Below the pieces are notes generated by a model. The model saw only the letters and a program-made list of their open reading frames with translations. It did not search any database and was not told the DNA's origin. A DNA stretch of 64,000 nt from Kitasatospora phosalacinea. Lineage in GTDB: Bacteria > Actinomycetota > Actinomycetes > Streptomycetales > Streptomycetaceae. Position numbers and translations under genes: made by a program. Positions 39,733 to 47,635 of this stretch are shown one piece after another. The stretch is taken from NCBI RefSeq assembly GCF_000716545.1, contig NZ_JNWZ01000005.1, forward strand, positions 1-64,000, written 5' to 3'. How positions within the stretch are numbered: the first letter of the stretch is position 1; each line of letters begins with the position of its first letter.

Positions 39733-39772
39733 TTTACACCCCCGTGTCACACCTGTGCGTTGTTTGTGACAG

Positions 39773-39819
39773 AGCCTAAGCCAAGTGTGCGTCGCCCACA
39801 ATAGCAAGATCGCGATCTT
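39773..39819 (-). promoter_or_regulatory. Promoter and 14-bp palindrome of the cluster regulator
   Basis: On the minus strand, TTGTGG (39796-39801), a 17-bp spacer and TAGGCT (39773-39778) make a good promoter 41 bp before the regulator start. Directly upstream lies the perfect palindrome AAGATCGCGATCTT (39806-39819). A related GAAGATCTTC occurs inside the start of the gene at 39699-39708. Autoregulation is a reasonable guess. Confidence 0.6.
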
Positions 39820-40176
39820 CTGATTTTCCGGAAGGCTCCGCGGGCGGTGTCGAAATGACCTCGAATTACCGGGCCGCCGGAGGGTCGCCGGCCGGGCGGC
39901 GGCCCTCCGGCGGCCCTCCGGCGGAGCGGCGGCCCGGCCCGGCGGGGCGCGCGCCCGCGCCCGGCGCGGGGGTGCGGGCCGCCGGGTGGCCGGGCGGCCC
40001 GCACTTCCTGCGGAGTGGGCACTTCCGGAATGCAACTCCCATGATCGGCAATGTAGTTGGATAGCCGAGCGAAGAGGAGCGGACGCCCGCAGGGGGGGAT
40101 GAGTTCACCCTCGGTGGGGACGCCGCTTCGGTTGGTGACGGGATCCGGGGCCGGGCCGGGGCCGGACCGGACCGGC
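39820..40176. other. GC-rich intergenic region between regulator and mppO-like genes
   Basis: No gene is supportable here. It holds GC-rich imperfect inverted repeats around 39870-39990 and the sequence GGCAATGTAGTTG (40047-40059), nearly identical to one upstream of the methyltransferase operon. No clear terminator for the mppO-like gene was found. Confidence 0.5.
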
Positions 40177-41205
40177 TCAGTAGATGACCCGGGACCCTGC
40201 CGACAGGCGCGCGTGGCGGGACTTGCGCAGATCACGGGTGATGTTCAGCCGGCGCAGCCAGCGGTCGGTCCCGTCGAAACGCGCCTGGAAGGGTTTCCGC
40301 CCGTGAACGACGCGGTAATTGTCGATGAAAACGATATCGCCGGGAGCCAGGGAAATTCCGCCCATGGCGCCGTCCAGGGCCGCGCCGATTTCATCGAGCG
40401 CGCGCTGCTCGTTCTCGTCCTGCACGCCCTGCATGTAATAGGGGTCCAGCCGGACGTAGGGATCCCGCAGGGAGCCGAAGAGCACCGCGACCGGCTCGGG
40501 GGAGCGCAGCGCGCTGTCCACCCGCTCCGCGCTGCGCGCCTTGAGCTCGGTCACCTCCGGGTCCTCCACGACGCCCTCGACCTGGTTCTGCGGGCGGTGC
40601 GACTCGTCCGGCAGGATCCTGAAGCGCTCCTCGGCCAGGACGGCCCGGGTCGCCTCGTCGAGGCGGACGTCCGCGATGTCGGCGAAGGTGGTCTCCACCT
40701 CGTCGGGGTTGCGCAGGCACATCAGGCCCAGGTAGTCGGTGCGCAGGGGGTGGAAGGCGTCCTCGGTGTGCCAGGTCAGCGTCTGCGCGCTGCCCCAGCC
40801 GATCTGCCCGTGCTCGTGGGCGCGGATCGGGAAGATGTCGTGCATGACCCGCCCGTCCTGCTGGGTGGCCCAGGCGATCGGCTCGCCGAGCAGGCAGCCG
40901 ATCAGCAGGAACGGGACGTCCAGCGAGAGCGTCGCGCCGGGCGCGGGCTTGTTCCGCCAGTCCGCCGGGGTGTCCCCGAGGGAGGCGTCGTCGACCTCCA
41001 GCCCGGACACGACCAGCACGCCCGACGGCTCGTTCAGCTTGAAGTCGACCAGCGCCGTGCGCAGGCCGCGGGGCAGCTCGTGGGCGTAGACCGGGGCGGC
41101 CCGGTGCAGCTCCGGGTCCTCGATGGACGAGAAGCGGCCCGTGATCTCCGCGGTGACCTTCTCGAGCGCGACGACGTCGTCGTCGCCCAGCTGAATCTTG
41201 AGCAT
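40177..41205 (-). CDS. mppO: MppO/VioC-type Fe(II)/2-oxoglutarate-dependent hydroxylase
   Basis: A 342-residue non-heme iron dioxygenase of the clavaminate-synthase/VioC/MppO group, which beta-hydroxylates arginine or enduracididine. The iron triad is His146-x-Glu148 in LTWHTEDAF and His301 in VVHGRKPF. Arg315, 14 residues later, should bind 2-oxoglutarate. With mppP, mppQ and mppR in the same cluster, the most likely reaction is L-enduracididine to beta-hydroxyenduracididine, as in mannopeptimycin. Free arginine remains an alternative. The ATG follows GGAGGAAGAAG. It lies 22 bp after the MFS exporter gene, so the two form a small leftward operon. Confidence 0.9.
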   Translation of the reverse strand: MLKIQLGDDDVVALEKVTAEITGRFSSIEDPELHRAAPVYAHELPRGLRTALVDFKLNEPSGVLVVSGLEVDDASLGDTPADWRNKPAPGATLSLDVPFLLIGCLLGEPIAWATQQDGRVMHDIFPIRAHEHGQIGWGSAQTLTWHTEDAFHPLRTDYLGLMCLRNPDEVETTFADIADVRLDEATRAVLAEERFRILPDESHRPQNQVEGVVEDPEVTELKARSAERVDSALRSPEPVAVLFGSLRDPYVRLDPYYMQGVQDENEQRALDEIGAALDGAMGGISLAPGDIVFIDNYRVVHGRKPFQARFDGTDRWLRRLNITRDLRKSRHARLSAGSRVIY

Positions 41206-41227
41206 CTTCTTCCTCCGTGGTCGGTGG

Positions 41228-42493
41228 TCAGGAGCGCGCCGGCTGCGGTGCGGCCGACGGGAGGGCGGGCAGGGCGAGGCGGCGCAGGGCCGGGGCCAGG
41301 GTGGCGCCGGTGGCGACCACCACCAGCAGCGCGGCGCTGCCGAGCAGGCTCCGCCCGTCGCGCGCGCCGGTGGCCAGGACACCGGCGACGATCGGGCCGG
41401 CCGTGGCCGCGAGTTCGGCACCGAGGCCGACCAGCCCGGCCAGTCGGCCGCGCAACTCGTCGGGCACCGCAGCCAGCTGACAGGTGATCACCGTGGTGTT
41501 CGCGATCGGCATGGCCATCGCGGCCACGCCCAGCAGGATGCCGAGCGGCACCCCCGGCGGGGCCCAGGCCATCGCGGCCGCCACGGCGGCGAAGACCCAG
41601 GTCGAGCCGATCACCAGGGTCCCCGGCCGGATCGACGCCGCGTGCAGCCGGTCGGCGACCAGCGCGCCGACCAGGCCGCCCGCGCCGAAGCAGGTCATCA
41701 TCAGGCCCATCTGCCCGGGGGCGACATCGTCCTCGCCCGACACGATGAGGACCAGCACCACCAGGCTGTGGAACGCCAGGTTCACGCCGACGATCCACGC
41801 CGTGGTGGCCCGGACGACCGGCATCCGCAGGAGCAGCCGGGCCCCGCCGACCCGCGGCGCGGCGCCCGCGCCCGCCCCGTCCGCGCCCGCCCCGTCCGCG
41901 ACCGCCCCGGCGGCCGGCCGGTGCGGCAGGTGCAGGGCCGCCAGCGCCACGAACGACACCGCGAGCACCGAGCTGTTCAGCGTGAACGGCAGCACCTCGT
42001 GCAGCCCGAACAGGAACCCGGCCAGCGCCGGGCCGACCAGCAGCGCCGCGAACGGCCGGGCCGCGTTGCGGGCCAGCGCCTGCGGCAGCTGCTCCTTCGG
42101 CACCACCAGCGGGAGGGCCGCGTTCTCGGCCGGTACGAAGAGGCCCGCGCAGGCGCCCTCGACGGCCGCCACGAGCAGGACCTGCCAGAGCGGGCAGCGG
42201 CCCAGCAGGACGGTGACGGCGACGCTGAGCATCGCCACCGTGCGCACCCCCTGGGCGACCACCATGATCCGCTTGCGGTCCGCCCGGTCGGCCAGCGCCC
42301 CGGCGGGCAGGCTGACCAGCGTGCGCGCCCCGGCCAGGACCGCCGCGACGCCGGAGACCGCCGCCGCCGAGCCGCCGTGGGCGAGCAGCAGCAGCGGGAA
42401 CCCGACGTACGCGACCTCGGCGGCCAGTTCGGACAGGAACATGCCGGACCAGAGGACGCGGTAGTCCCGGTTGCGCGGCAACGGTGCGGTCAT
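41228..42493 (-). CDS. MFS exporter
   Basis: A 421-residue membrane protein of the major facilitator superfamily (drug exporter-like). It has about 12 hydrophobic helices. The loop 2-3 motif GALADRADRKRIMVV is typical, and it is repeated in weak form between helices 8 and 9 (GALVADRLHAASIRPG). An Ala/Gly/Asp repeat (GAGADGAGAGA) lies in the central cytoplasmic loop. Its position before the mppO-like gene suggests export of, or self-protection from, the peptide, in addition to the ABC exporter. It is divergent from the GT39-like gene across 245 bp, where shared regulation is possible. Confidence 0.88.
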   Translation of the reverse strand: MTAPLPRNRDYRVLWSGMFLSELAAEVAYVGFPLLLLAHGGSAAAVSGVAAVLAGARTLVSLPAGALADRADRKRIMVVAQGVRTVAMLSVAVTVLLGRCPLWQVLLVAAVEGACAGLFVPAENAALPLVVPKEQLPQALARNAARPFAALLVGPALAGFLFGLHEVLPFTLNSSVLAVSFVALAALHLPHRPAAGAVADGAGADGAGAGAAPRVGGARLLLRMPVVRATTAWIVGVNLAFHSLVVLVLIVSGEDDVAPGQMGLMMTCFGAGGLVGALVADRLHAASIRPGTLVIGSTWVFAAVAAAMAWAPPGVPLGILLGVAAMAMPIANTTVITCQLAAVPDELRGRLAGLVGLGAELAATAGPIVAGVLATGARDGRSLLGSAALLVVVATGATLAPALRRLALPALPSAAPQPARS

Positions 42494-42629
42494 GCCGTGA
42501 CTCCCCTGGGCGGTGGCGGTGAACGTCACCGAGTGTTCCGGCGCCGGGACGCACCTGCCACGAAGTTGACCCGTGGATGAAACTCCGAGGCCAGTCGCCC
42601 GCGCAGAGGCCCGACCTGTGCGATGTCGG

Positions 42630-42645
42630 CACGGCTCAAGTTCGT
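42630..42645 (+). promoter_or_regulatory. CACGGCTCAAG element upstream of the glycosyltransferase gene
   Basis: CACGGCTCAAGTTCGT, the second copy of the element found 96 bp before the first NRPS gene. Here it lies 109 bp before the start codon, in the 245-bp divergent gap 42494-42738. Confidence 0.35.
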
Positions 42646-42738
42646 TGTGGGCCCCGGTGCGGCCCCCGATATTGGGGGGCTGAGTCGTGTCCGAGTCCTG
42701 GCGCGGCGGCGAGCCACGACGGAGGAGAGGAGATCCCC

Positions 42739-44322
42739 ATGGACCTCGCGACGGTCGGAACCACCTCGAAACAACAGGTGCCCCCACCCCCGCAGGAGCT
42801 GACGCCCGTCCCCTGGCGGCCGGTGTCGCTGATCGCCGCCGCGATGACGCTGTTCCTGCTGGCCCTGGCCACCCGGCACGGCTACCACATCGACGAGCTC
42901 TACACCCGGGCGGCCAGCAGCCACCTGGCCTGGGGCTACGTCGACCAGCCGCCGCTGGTCGCGATCGTGGCCAAGGTCGAGATCGCGGTGTTCGGCGACA
43001 ACCTGTTCGGCCTCCGCGTGGTGCCGGCGCTGCTGGCCGCCGTCGCGGTGCTGCTCGCCCCGCTGACGGCCCGTGAACTCGGCGGCGGCCGCCGGGCGCA
43101 GCTCCTCGCGGCGTCCATGGCCTTCGCCTCCGGCCTGGTCATGTACACCGGCCACATCATGGGGACCAACAACTGGGACGAGCTGTCCTGGATCACGGCG
43201 ACCTGGCTGCTGATCCGGATGGTGCGCACCGGCGACACCCGCCTGTGGTGGGCGATCGGCCTCGTGGTCGGGGTCGGCCTGACCGCGAAGTACCTGCTGG
43301 TCCTGCTGCTGCTCTGCCTCGGCGCCGGCCTGCTGGTGTTCGGGCCCCGGTCGGTCTTCCGCACCTGGCGCTTCCCGGCCGCGGTCGGAGTGGCCGCGGT
43401 CATCGCCTCGCCGGTGCTGCTCTGGCAGATCACCCACGGCATGCCCCAGCTGGAGATGAGCGCCGCCCTGTCCAAGGCGCTCTCCACGCTCTCCCGCAGC
43501 ACCTTCATCCCGATGCAACTGCTGCTCATCGGCCTGTTCCTGAACCCGGTGTGGATCGCCGGACTCATCGCGCTGCTGCGCCGCCCCGAGTGGCGGCCCT
43601 ACCGCTTCGTCGGGTGGTCGTACCCGCTGATGGTCGTCGTGCTGCTGGTCGTCGGCGGCCAGGGCGCGTACACCACGGCGCTGCAGTTCGTCCTGCTCTC
43701 GGCCGGCGCCGTGGTCGTCGACCGGTGGTCGCGCACCGCCAAGCGGCTCCTGACGATCGGTTCGCTGACCGCGCTCAACGCGCTGAGCTGCGCGGTCCTG
43801 CTGCTGCCGGTGCTCCCGATCGACACCTACGCCACCAACCCCGTCCTCAAGGGCCTGGCCATCGTCCAGTTCGACCAGGTCGGCTGGCCGGAGATGACCC
43901 GGCAGGTGAGCGACATCTACCGCTCGCTGCCGGAGCAGGAGCAGCAGCACACCGTGGTCTACGGCAACCACTACGGGCAGGCCGGCGCGATCGACAAGTG
44001 GGGCCCGGAGTACGGACTGCCGGTCAAGGCGTACAGCGGCCACAACTCGTACGCGGACTTCGGGGTGCCCGCCCCGGACAAGACCACCGTGATCACCATC
44101 GGCGCCGACCGGGAGCGGTTCGGCAAGCTGTTCACCTCCTGCGAGGACCGGGGCGCGTACCACAACGACCTGCCGGTGTCCGACGACGGCCAGAAGTTCA
44201 TGGTGTGCCGGGGCCCGCTGAAGCCCTGGCCCGAGCTGTGGAAGGACCTGCGCTGGATCGGCTTCCAGTGCCCGTACACGGCGGAGGCGATCACCGCGGA
44301 CAGCACGAAGGAGTGTGACTGA
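42739..44322 (+). CDS. GT39-like membrane glycosyltransferase (polyprenyl-phosphate sugar dependent)
   Basis: A 527-residue integral membrane protein with a GT-C fold. The first membrane helix is followed by the catalytic-type Asp52-Glu53 in GYHIDELYT. About ten further helices occupy residues 80-365, and a C-terminal soluble domain (about 370-527) contains TVVYGNHYGQAGAI. Such proteins (PMT/ArnT relatives) move a sugar, often mannose, from a lipid-phosphate donor to an acceptor outside the membrane. Mannopeptimycin is mannosylated by enzymes of this kind, so tailoring of the peptide is plausible. A housekeeping protein or lipid glycosylation role cannot be excluded. The start follows GGAGGAGAGGAG. 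Confidence 0.8.
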   Translation: MDLATVGTTSKQQVPPPPQELTPVPWRPVSLIAAAMTLFLLALATRHGYHIDELYTRAASSHLAWGYVDQPPLVAIVAKVEIAVFGDNLFGLRVVPALLAAVAVLLAPLTARELGGGRRAQLLAASMAFASGLVMYTGHIMGTNNWDELSWITATWLLIRMVRTGDTRLWWAIGLVVGVGLTAKYLLVLLLLCLGAGLLVFGPRSVFRTWRFPAAVGVAAVIASPVLLWQITHGMPQLEMSAALSKALSTLSRSTFIPMQLLLIGLFLNPVWIAGLIALLRRPEWRPYRFVGWSYPLMVVVLLVVGGQGAYTTALQFVLLSAGAVVVDRWSRTAKRLLTIGSLTALNALSCAVLLLPVLPIDTYATNPVLKGLAIVQFDQVGWPEMTRQVSDIYRSLPEQEQQHTVVYGNHYGQAGAIDKWGPEYGLPVKAYSGHNSYADFGVPAPDKTTVITIGADRERFGKLFTSCEDRGAYHNDLPVSDDGQKFMVCRGPLKPWPELWKDLRWIGFQCPYTAEAITADSTKECD

Positions 44323-44347
44323 CCCCGGGGGCGGACCCCTCCCGGCC

Positions 44348-44386
44348 GGGCTCCGGCACCGCACCGGGGGTGCGGTGCCGGAGCCC
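44348..44386. terminator. Bidirectional terminator at the right edge of the peptide cluster
   Basis: A perfect 18-bp stem (44348-44365 with 44369-44386) and a GGG loop between the convergent glycosyltransferase and FHA genes. It ends two bases from the FHA stop codon. Confidence 0.9.
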
Positions 44387-44388
44387 GT

Positions 44389-44997
44389 TCACCGCCCGCC
44401 CTCCTCCGGCCGGTCGACGGCCACGCCGAGCGTGCAGTCCGCGGCCAGCCGCAGCACGTCGCCGTCCCGCAGCGGCGTGCGGGCGCCCGCGACGGCCGGG
44501 ACCTCGTTCACGAAAGTGCCGTTGGTGGAGTGCTCGTCCCGCACCCACGCGGTCCCGTCCGGCTCCAGGCCGACGGTCGCGTGCCGCCGGGAGACGTTGT
44601 CGTGGCGCTCCAGCAGGCCGCGGGTCGCACCGGCGGCCGGCGCGCGGCCGAGCAGCAGCGTGCCGCCGGGCGGCACGGTGCGCTCCGCCGCGCCGAACCG
44701 GATCCGCAGGACGACCGCGGGGACGTCCCGGCGGGTCGCCCGCGACGCGTCCTCCCCGGCGGGCGGCGGAGCCTCGTCGAGCATCCGCTGGCAGACCACG
44801 CACACCCGGTTGGTCGGCACCACCACCGGGGCGCCGCAGTGCGGGCACCGCCGGTGCGGCTCCTCCGGGGCGGGCCGCGCCCCGGCCGCCGGGGGGCACC
44901 CGACGGCGGGACGGCTGAGGTTGCCGGCGCAGCCCCGGCAGACCAGGTCCCCGTCCTCCGCCTCCAGGCCGCACGACGAGCAGGTCAGCTGCGCCAC
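44389..44997 (-). CDS. Double zinc-ribbon FHA-domain protein
   Basis: A 202-residue soluble protein. Two CxxC...CxxC zinc ribbons occupy Cys6/9/20/23 and Cys51/54/66/69. A forkhead-associated domain (about 95-195) has LLGRAPA, VSRRHATV and DEHSTNGTFVNEV, the residues that bind phosphothreonine. It is the last gene of the five-gene operon, overlapping the radical-SAM gene by 13 bp. The GTG start follows GGAGGAGGTGTC. It should read the phosphorylation state made by the kinase encoded at the start of the operon; the T-x-x-D motifs in that kinase are candidate ligands. Its final target is unknown. Confidence 0.88.
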   Translation of the reverse strand: MAQLTCSSCGLEAEDGDLVCRGCAGNLSRPAVGCPPAAGARPAPEEPHRRCPHCGAPVVVPTNRVCVVCQRMLDEAPPPAGEDASRATRRDVPAVVLRIRFGAAERTVPPGGTLLLGRAPAAGATRGLLERHDNVSRRHATVGLEPDGTAWVRDEHSTNGTFVNEVPAVAGARTPLRDGDVLRLAADCTLGVAVDRPEEGGR

Positions 44998-45644
44998 GAC
45001 ACCTCCTCCACGGTGATGCCGCTCGCCCGGAGCCGGGCCTCCAGCCGGTCCAGGTCGCCGGGCCCGGGGACGCCGATGAACCAGATCCGCCCGTCGGCCA
45101 CCGCGACCTGCATGGGCGGCGCGCCCCCGGGCTCCGGCCCCCCGTAGCGCTCGTGCCCGAGCGCGGTCAGCGCGGTCAGCCGCTGGTTGCCCGACCCCCG
45201 CCAGCGCAGGCCGGGGGTGTGCAGGCGCTCGACGTACGGGCCGGTGATCACCGCGTCGCAGCGGGCCAGCAGGCCGGGGTGCTCCCGGCGCAGCCGGGCG
45301 AGCTGGTACCCGCTGTAGACCAGCACGTCCAGCGGCGCGGACCGCTCGCGGCGCCAGCGGCCGACCCACTCCAGCAGCGCGGCGAGCGCCTCCGGCTGCT
45401 GGAACGGCTCCCCGCCGGAGACGGTGATCCCGTCCAGCGGCTCCGGCAGGCCGGCCAGCCAGTCCTGGAGCGCGGCGAGGTCCACGGACGTGCCGGGGTC
45501 GGCCGCCCAGGTGTCCTGCGAGACGCAGCCGGCGCAGCCGATCGTGCAGCCCTGCGTCCAGATGCCCGCCCTGGTGCCGGGGCCCAGCGAAGTCACCGGG
45601 TAGTGGGCCTTGTTGAGCATCAGCCGGACCGGGGCGGCCGTCAT
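44985..45644 (-). CDS. Radical-SAM activase-like protein (NrdG/PflA type)
   Basis: A 219-residue radical SAM protein of the 4Fe-4S single-cluster (NrdG-like) type. The cluster cysteines are Cys33, Cys37 and Cys40 in GCTIGCAGC, and the SAM-binding GGE is in TVSGGEPFQQ. Such small enzymes usually make a glycyl radical on a partner, but no glycyl-radical enzyme is encoded here, so the substrate is open; a protein of the operon is possible. The ATG overlaps the AAA+ gene stop (ATGA). It ends with a small ferredoxin-like region containing QVAVADGRIWFIGVPGPGDLD. Confidence 0.85.
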   Translation of the reverse strand: MTAAPVRLMLNKAHYPVTSLGPGTRAGIWTQGCTIGCAGCVSQDTWAADPGTSVDLAALQDWLAGLPEPLDGITVSGGEPFQQPEALAALLEWVGRWRRERSAPLDVLVYSGYQLARLRREHPGLLARCDAVITGPYVERLHTPGLRWRGSGNQRLTALTALGHERYGGPEPGGAPPMQVAVADGRIWFIGVPGPGDLDRLEARLRASGITVEEVSWRS

Positions 45645-47635
45645 GCCAGCTCCACCGAGACGACGCCGCCCGACTGCCGCAGCCCGGTCACCCGCAGCCG
45701 CGCGCCCGCTGCCGGGCCGCGGTCGAACAGGGCCCGGGCGAGCGGGTTGACGAACTGCGACTCCAGGGCGGTGCCGATGCCCCGGCCGCCCATCCGCAGG
45801 TCGTCGGTGCACCGCTTCCGCAGCGCCTCCCGGACCTCCGGGTCCAGCTCCAGGGCGATGTCCTGTTCCTTGCGGACCCGGGCGACGATGCTGTCGAGCC
45901 GGAGGTCGAAGATCAGGGCGGCGGCCGAGCGGTCGATGAAGTCGAACACCACGATGTTGTCCCCGAAGCGGTTGAGCAGCTCGGGCCGGCCGAGGACGCG
46001 GGTGAAGTGGTCGCTGATCGCCGCCTTCACGCGCTCCTCGATCTCCGGGTACGGCAGGTCCGGGTGGACGTGCGGCGCCGAACGCCCGTCGCCGTCCGCC
46101 GCGTTCACCCCGAGGTTGGAGGTGAACACCAGGACGGACTCGGAGAAGTGCACCGTCGAACCGCGCCCGTCCGTCAGCCGGCCGTCCTCCAGGATCTGCA
46201 GGAACTTGTCCAGGATGCGCGGGTGGGCCTTCTCGATCTCGTCGAAGAGGATCACCCGGAACGGCTGCTGCCGCACCGCGTTGGTCAGCTCGCCGCCCGC
46301 CTCGAACCCCACGTACCCCGGCGGCGCCCCGATCAGGCGGTCGCCCGCGTGCTCGGCGGAGAACTCGCTCATGTCGAACCGCAGGTAGGCCGCCTCGTCC
46401 GCGAAGACCAGCGACGAGACGGCCTTGGCCAGCTCGGTCTTGCCCACGCCCGTCGGGCCGGCGAAGAACAGCACGCCGCGCGGCCCGGGCGAGGACCTCG
46501 GCTGGTGCGCGCCCGACAGCCCGAGCGCCGCCCGCTTCAGGATGTCCAGCGTCTTGGTGACGGCCTGCGGCTGCCCGACGACCCGCTGCGGGATCGAGTG
46601 CTGGCCGTCCGTGATCCGCCGACGCAGGTACTCCCGCTTCCACGGGTTGTCCATCACGCCGAGCTTGTAGATCCGGACGGCGTCCGGGAGTTCGGCGAGC
46701 GCCAGGCCGCGGTCCCGGGCCAGCCGGGTCACCTCGATCATCGCCTGCAGGGTGAGCCCGTCGGTCTGCGCCGCGAACACCTCGCAGGCCTCGGCCGCCT
46801 CCGGGTCCGCGTCCAGGTCCGTGACCCCGAAGAGCCGCACCAGCAGGCGCGCCGTGGTCTGCCGTTCGCCCAGGTCCGGCGCCGGGAGCCCGATGGAGCG
46901 GACCTGGTCGTTGGCCGAGGTGAGCCAGACCGGCAGGTCGTTCTCGCGGTCCGCCAGCCAGATCACCGGGTTGTACAGCGGGGTCGTCCGGCCGGTGGGC
47001 GCGCCCACCGGCAGCGCCGTCCGCGACAGCCGGGCGCAGAAGCGGAAGAAGTCCCGCTCGGCCGGCTCCAGCTCCGTCGCGCTCCGGGCGATCCGGGAGG
47101 CGTCGTCGATCACCAGCGCGGCCCGGACCTGCCGCGCCGGGCGGGCCAGTTCGGTCATCAGGGTGCGCAGGGCGTCCAGCGAGGGGAGCGTCCCCGGCCG
47201 GGGCAGCCGGGGGAGCAGCTCGGCCGCCGCCGCCCGGGCCTCCTCGGCCTCCTCGGCGGTGGCGCCCGCCGGCAGGTGCACCCGCAGCCCGTCCACCGGG
47301 TCGTGCACCAGCAGGAACGCGTAGCCGCTCGCCCGGAGCGCCTCCCAGAGCAGGTCCGGCAGCGACAGCAGCCGGGGCCGCGCACCGCCGGCCTCCCGGA
47401 CCAGGAAGCTGTCGTGGCGGTTGCCCCACAGCACGAACTGCGAGTGGACGGGCAGCGTGGCCTCGAACTCCCGGACGAACGGCGGCCACACCGCGGGCGG
47501 CGCACCGGCGGGCACGGGCGGGGGCGCAGCCGGTGCGGGCGGGGCCTGCGGCGGTGCGGGCACTGCCCGCGGCGGTACGGACGGGGCCGGTGGCGGTACG
47601 GACGGCGCCTGCGGCGGTGCGGGTCGGTCGGTCAC
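45641..47635 (-). CDS. ClpB-like AAA+ ATPase with one active ATPase module
   Basis: A 664-residue AAA+ protein. A Pro/Ala/Val-rich N-terminal tail (1-50) precedes a degenerate first module (about 50-310) that has no Walker A. A complete Clp-type module follows: GPTGVGKT, the pore-loop-like GYVGFEAGGEL, Walker B VILFDEIEKAH, the sensor FTSNLG and a ClpB D2-small domain with the arginine-finger region LGRPELLNRFGD. It probably remodels or unfolds a protein. It is coupled at both ends: its GTG overlaps the coiled-coil gene stop and its stop overlaps the radical-SAM start. Unlike true ClpB, it has a single working ATPase ring and no clear middle coiled coil. Confidence 0.88.
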   Translation of the reverse strand: MTDRPAPPQAPSVPPPAPSVPPRAVPAPPQAPPAPAAPPPVPAGAPPAVWPPFVREFEATLPVHSQFVLWGNRHDSFLVREAGGARPRLLSLPDLLWEALRASGYAFLLVHDPVDGLRVHLPAGATAEEAEEARAAAAELLPRLPRPGTLPSLDALRTLMTELARPARQVRAALVIDDASRIARSATELEPAERDFFRFCARLSRTALPVGAPTGRTTPLYNPVIWLADRENDLPVWLTSANDQVRSIGLPAPDLGERQTTARLLVRLFGVTDLDADPEAAEACEVFAAQTDGLTLQAMIEVTRLARDRGLALAELPDAVRIYKLGVMDNPWKREYLRRRITDGQHSIPQRVVGQPQAVTKTLDILKRAALGLSGAHQPRSSPGPRGVLFFAGPTGVGKTELAKAVSSLVFADEAAYLRFDMSEFSAEHAGDRLIGAPPGYVGFEAGGELTNAVRQQPFRVILFDEIEKAHPRILDKFLQILEDGRLTDGRGSTVHFSESVLVFTSNLGVNAADGDGRSAPHVHPDLPYPEIEERVKAAISDHFTRVLGRPELLNRFGDNIVVFDFIDRSAAALIFDLRLDSIVARVRKEQDIALELDPEVREALRKRCTDDLRMGGRGIGTALESQFVNPLARALFDRGPAAGARLRVTGLRQSGGVVSVELA

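Larger units (their letters stand above)
10138..44322. other. Nonribosomal peptide biosynthetic gene cluster (predicted limits)
   Basis: The limits are set by the last gene of the leftward precursor operon and by the GT39-like transferase gene. Inside are two NRPS genes, the enduracididine trio, an MppO-type hydroxylase, a C-methyltransferase, a dioxygenase-superfamily heme protein, an MbtH protein, a PBP-type thioesterase, two exporters, a two-component system, a winged-helix regulator and an ABC-like pseudo-ATPase. The flanks (LLM oxidoreductase on the left, kinase operon on the right) show no biosynthetic logic. The exact edges are an inference; the transferase is the least certain member. 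Confidence 0.8.
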
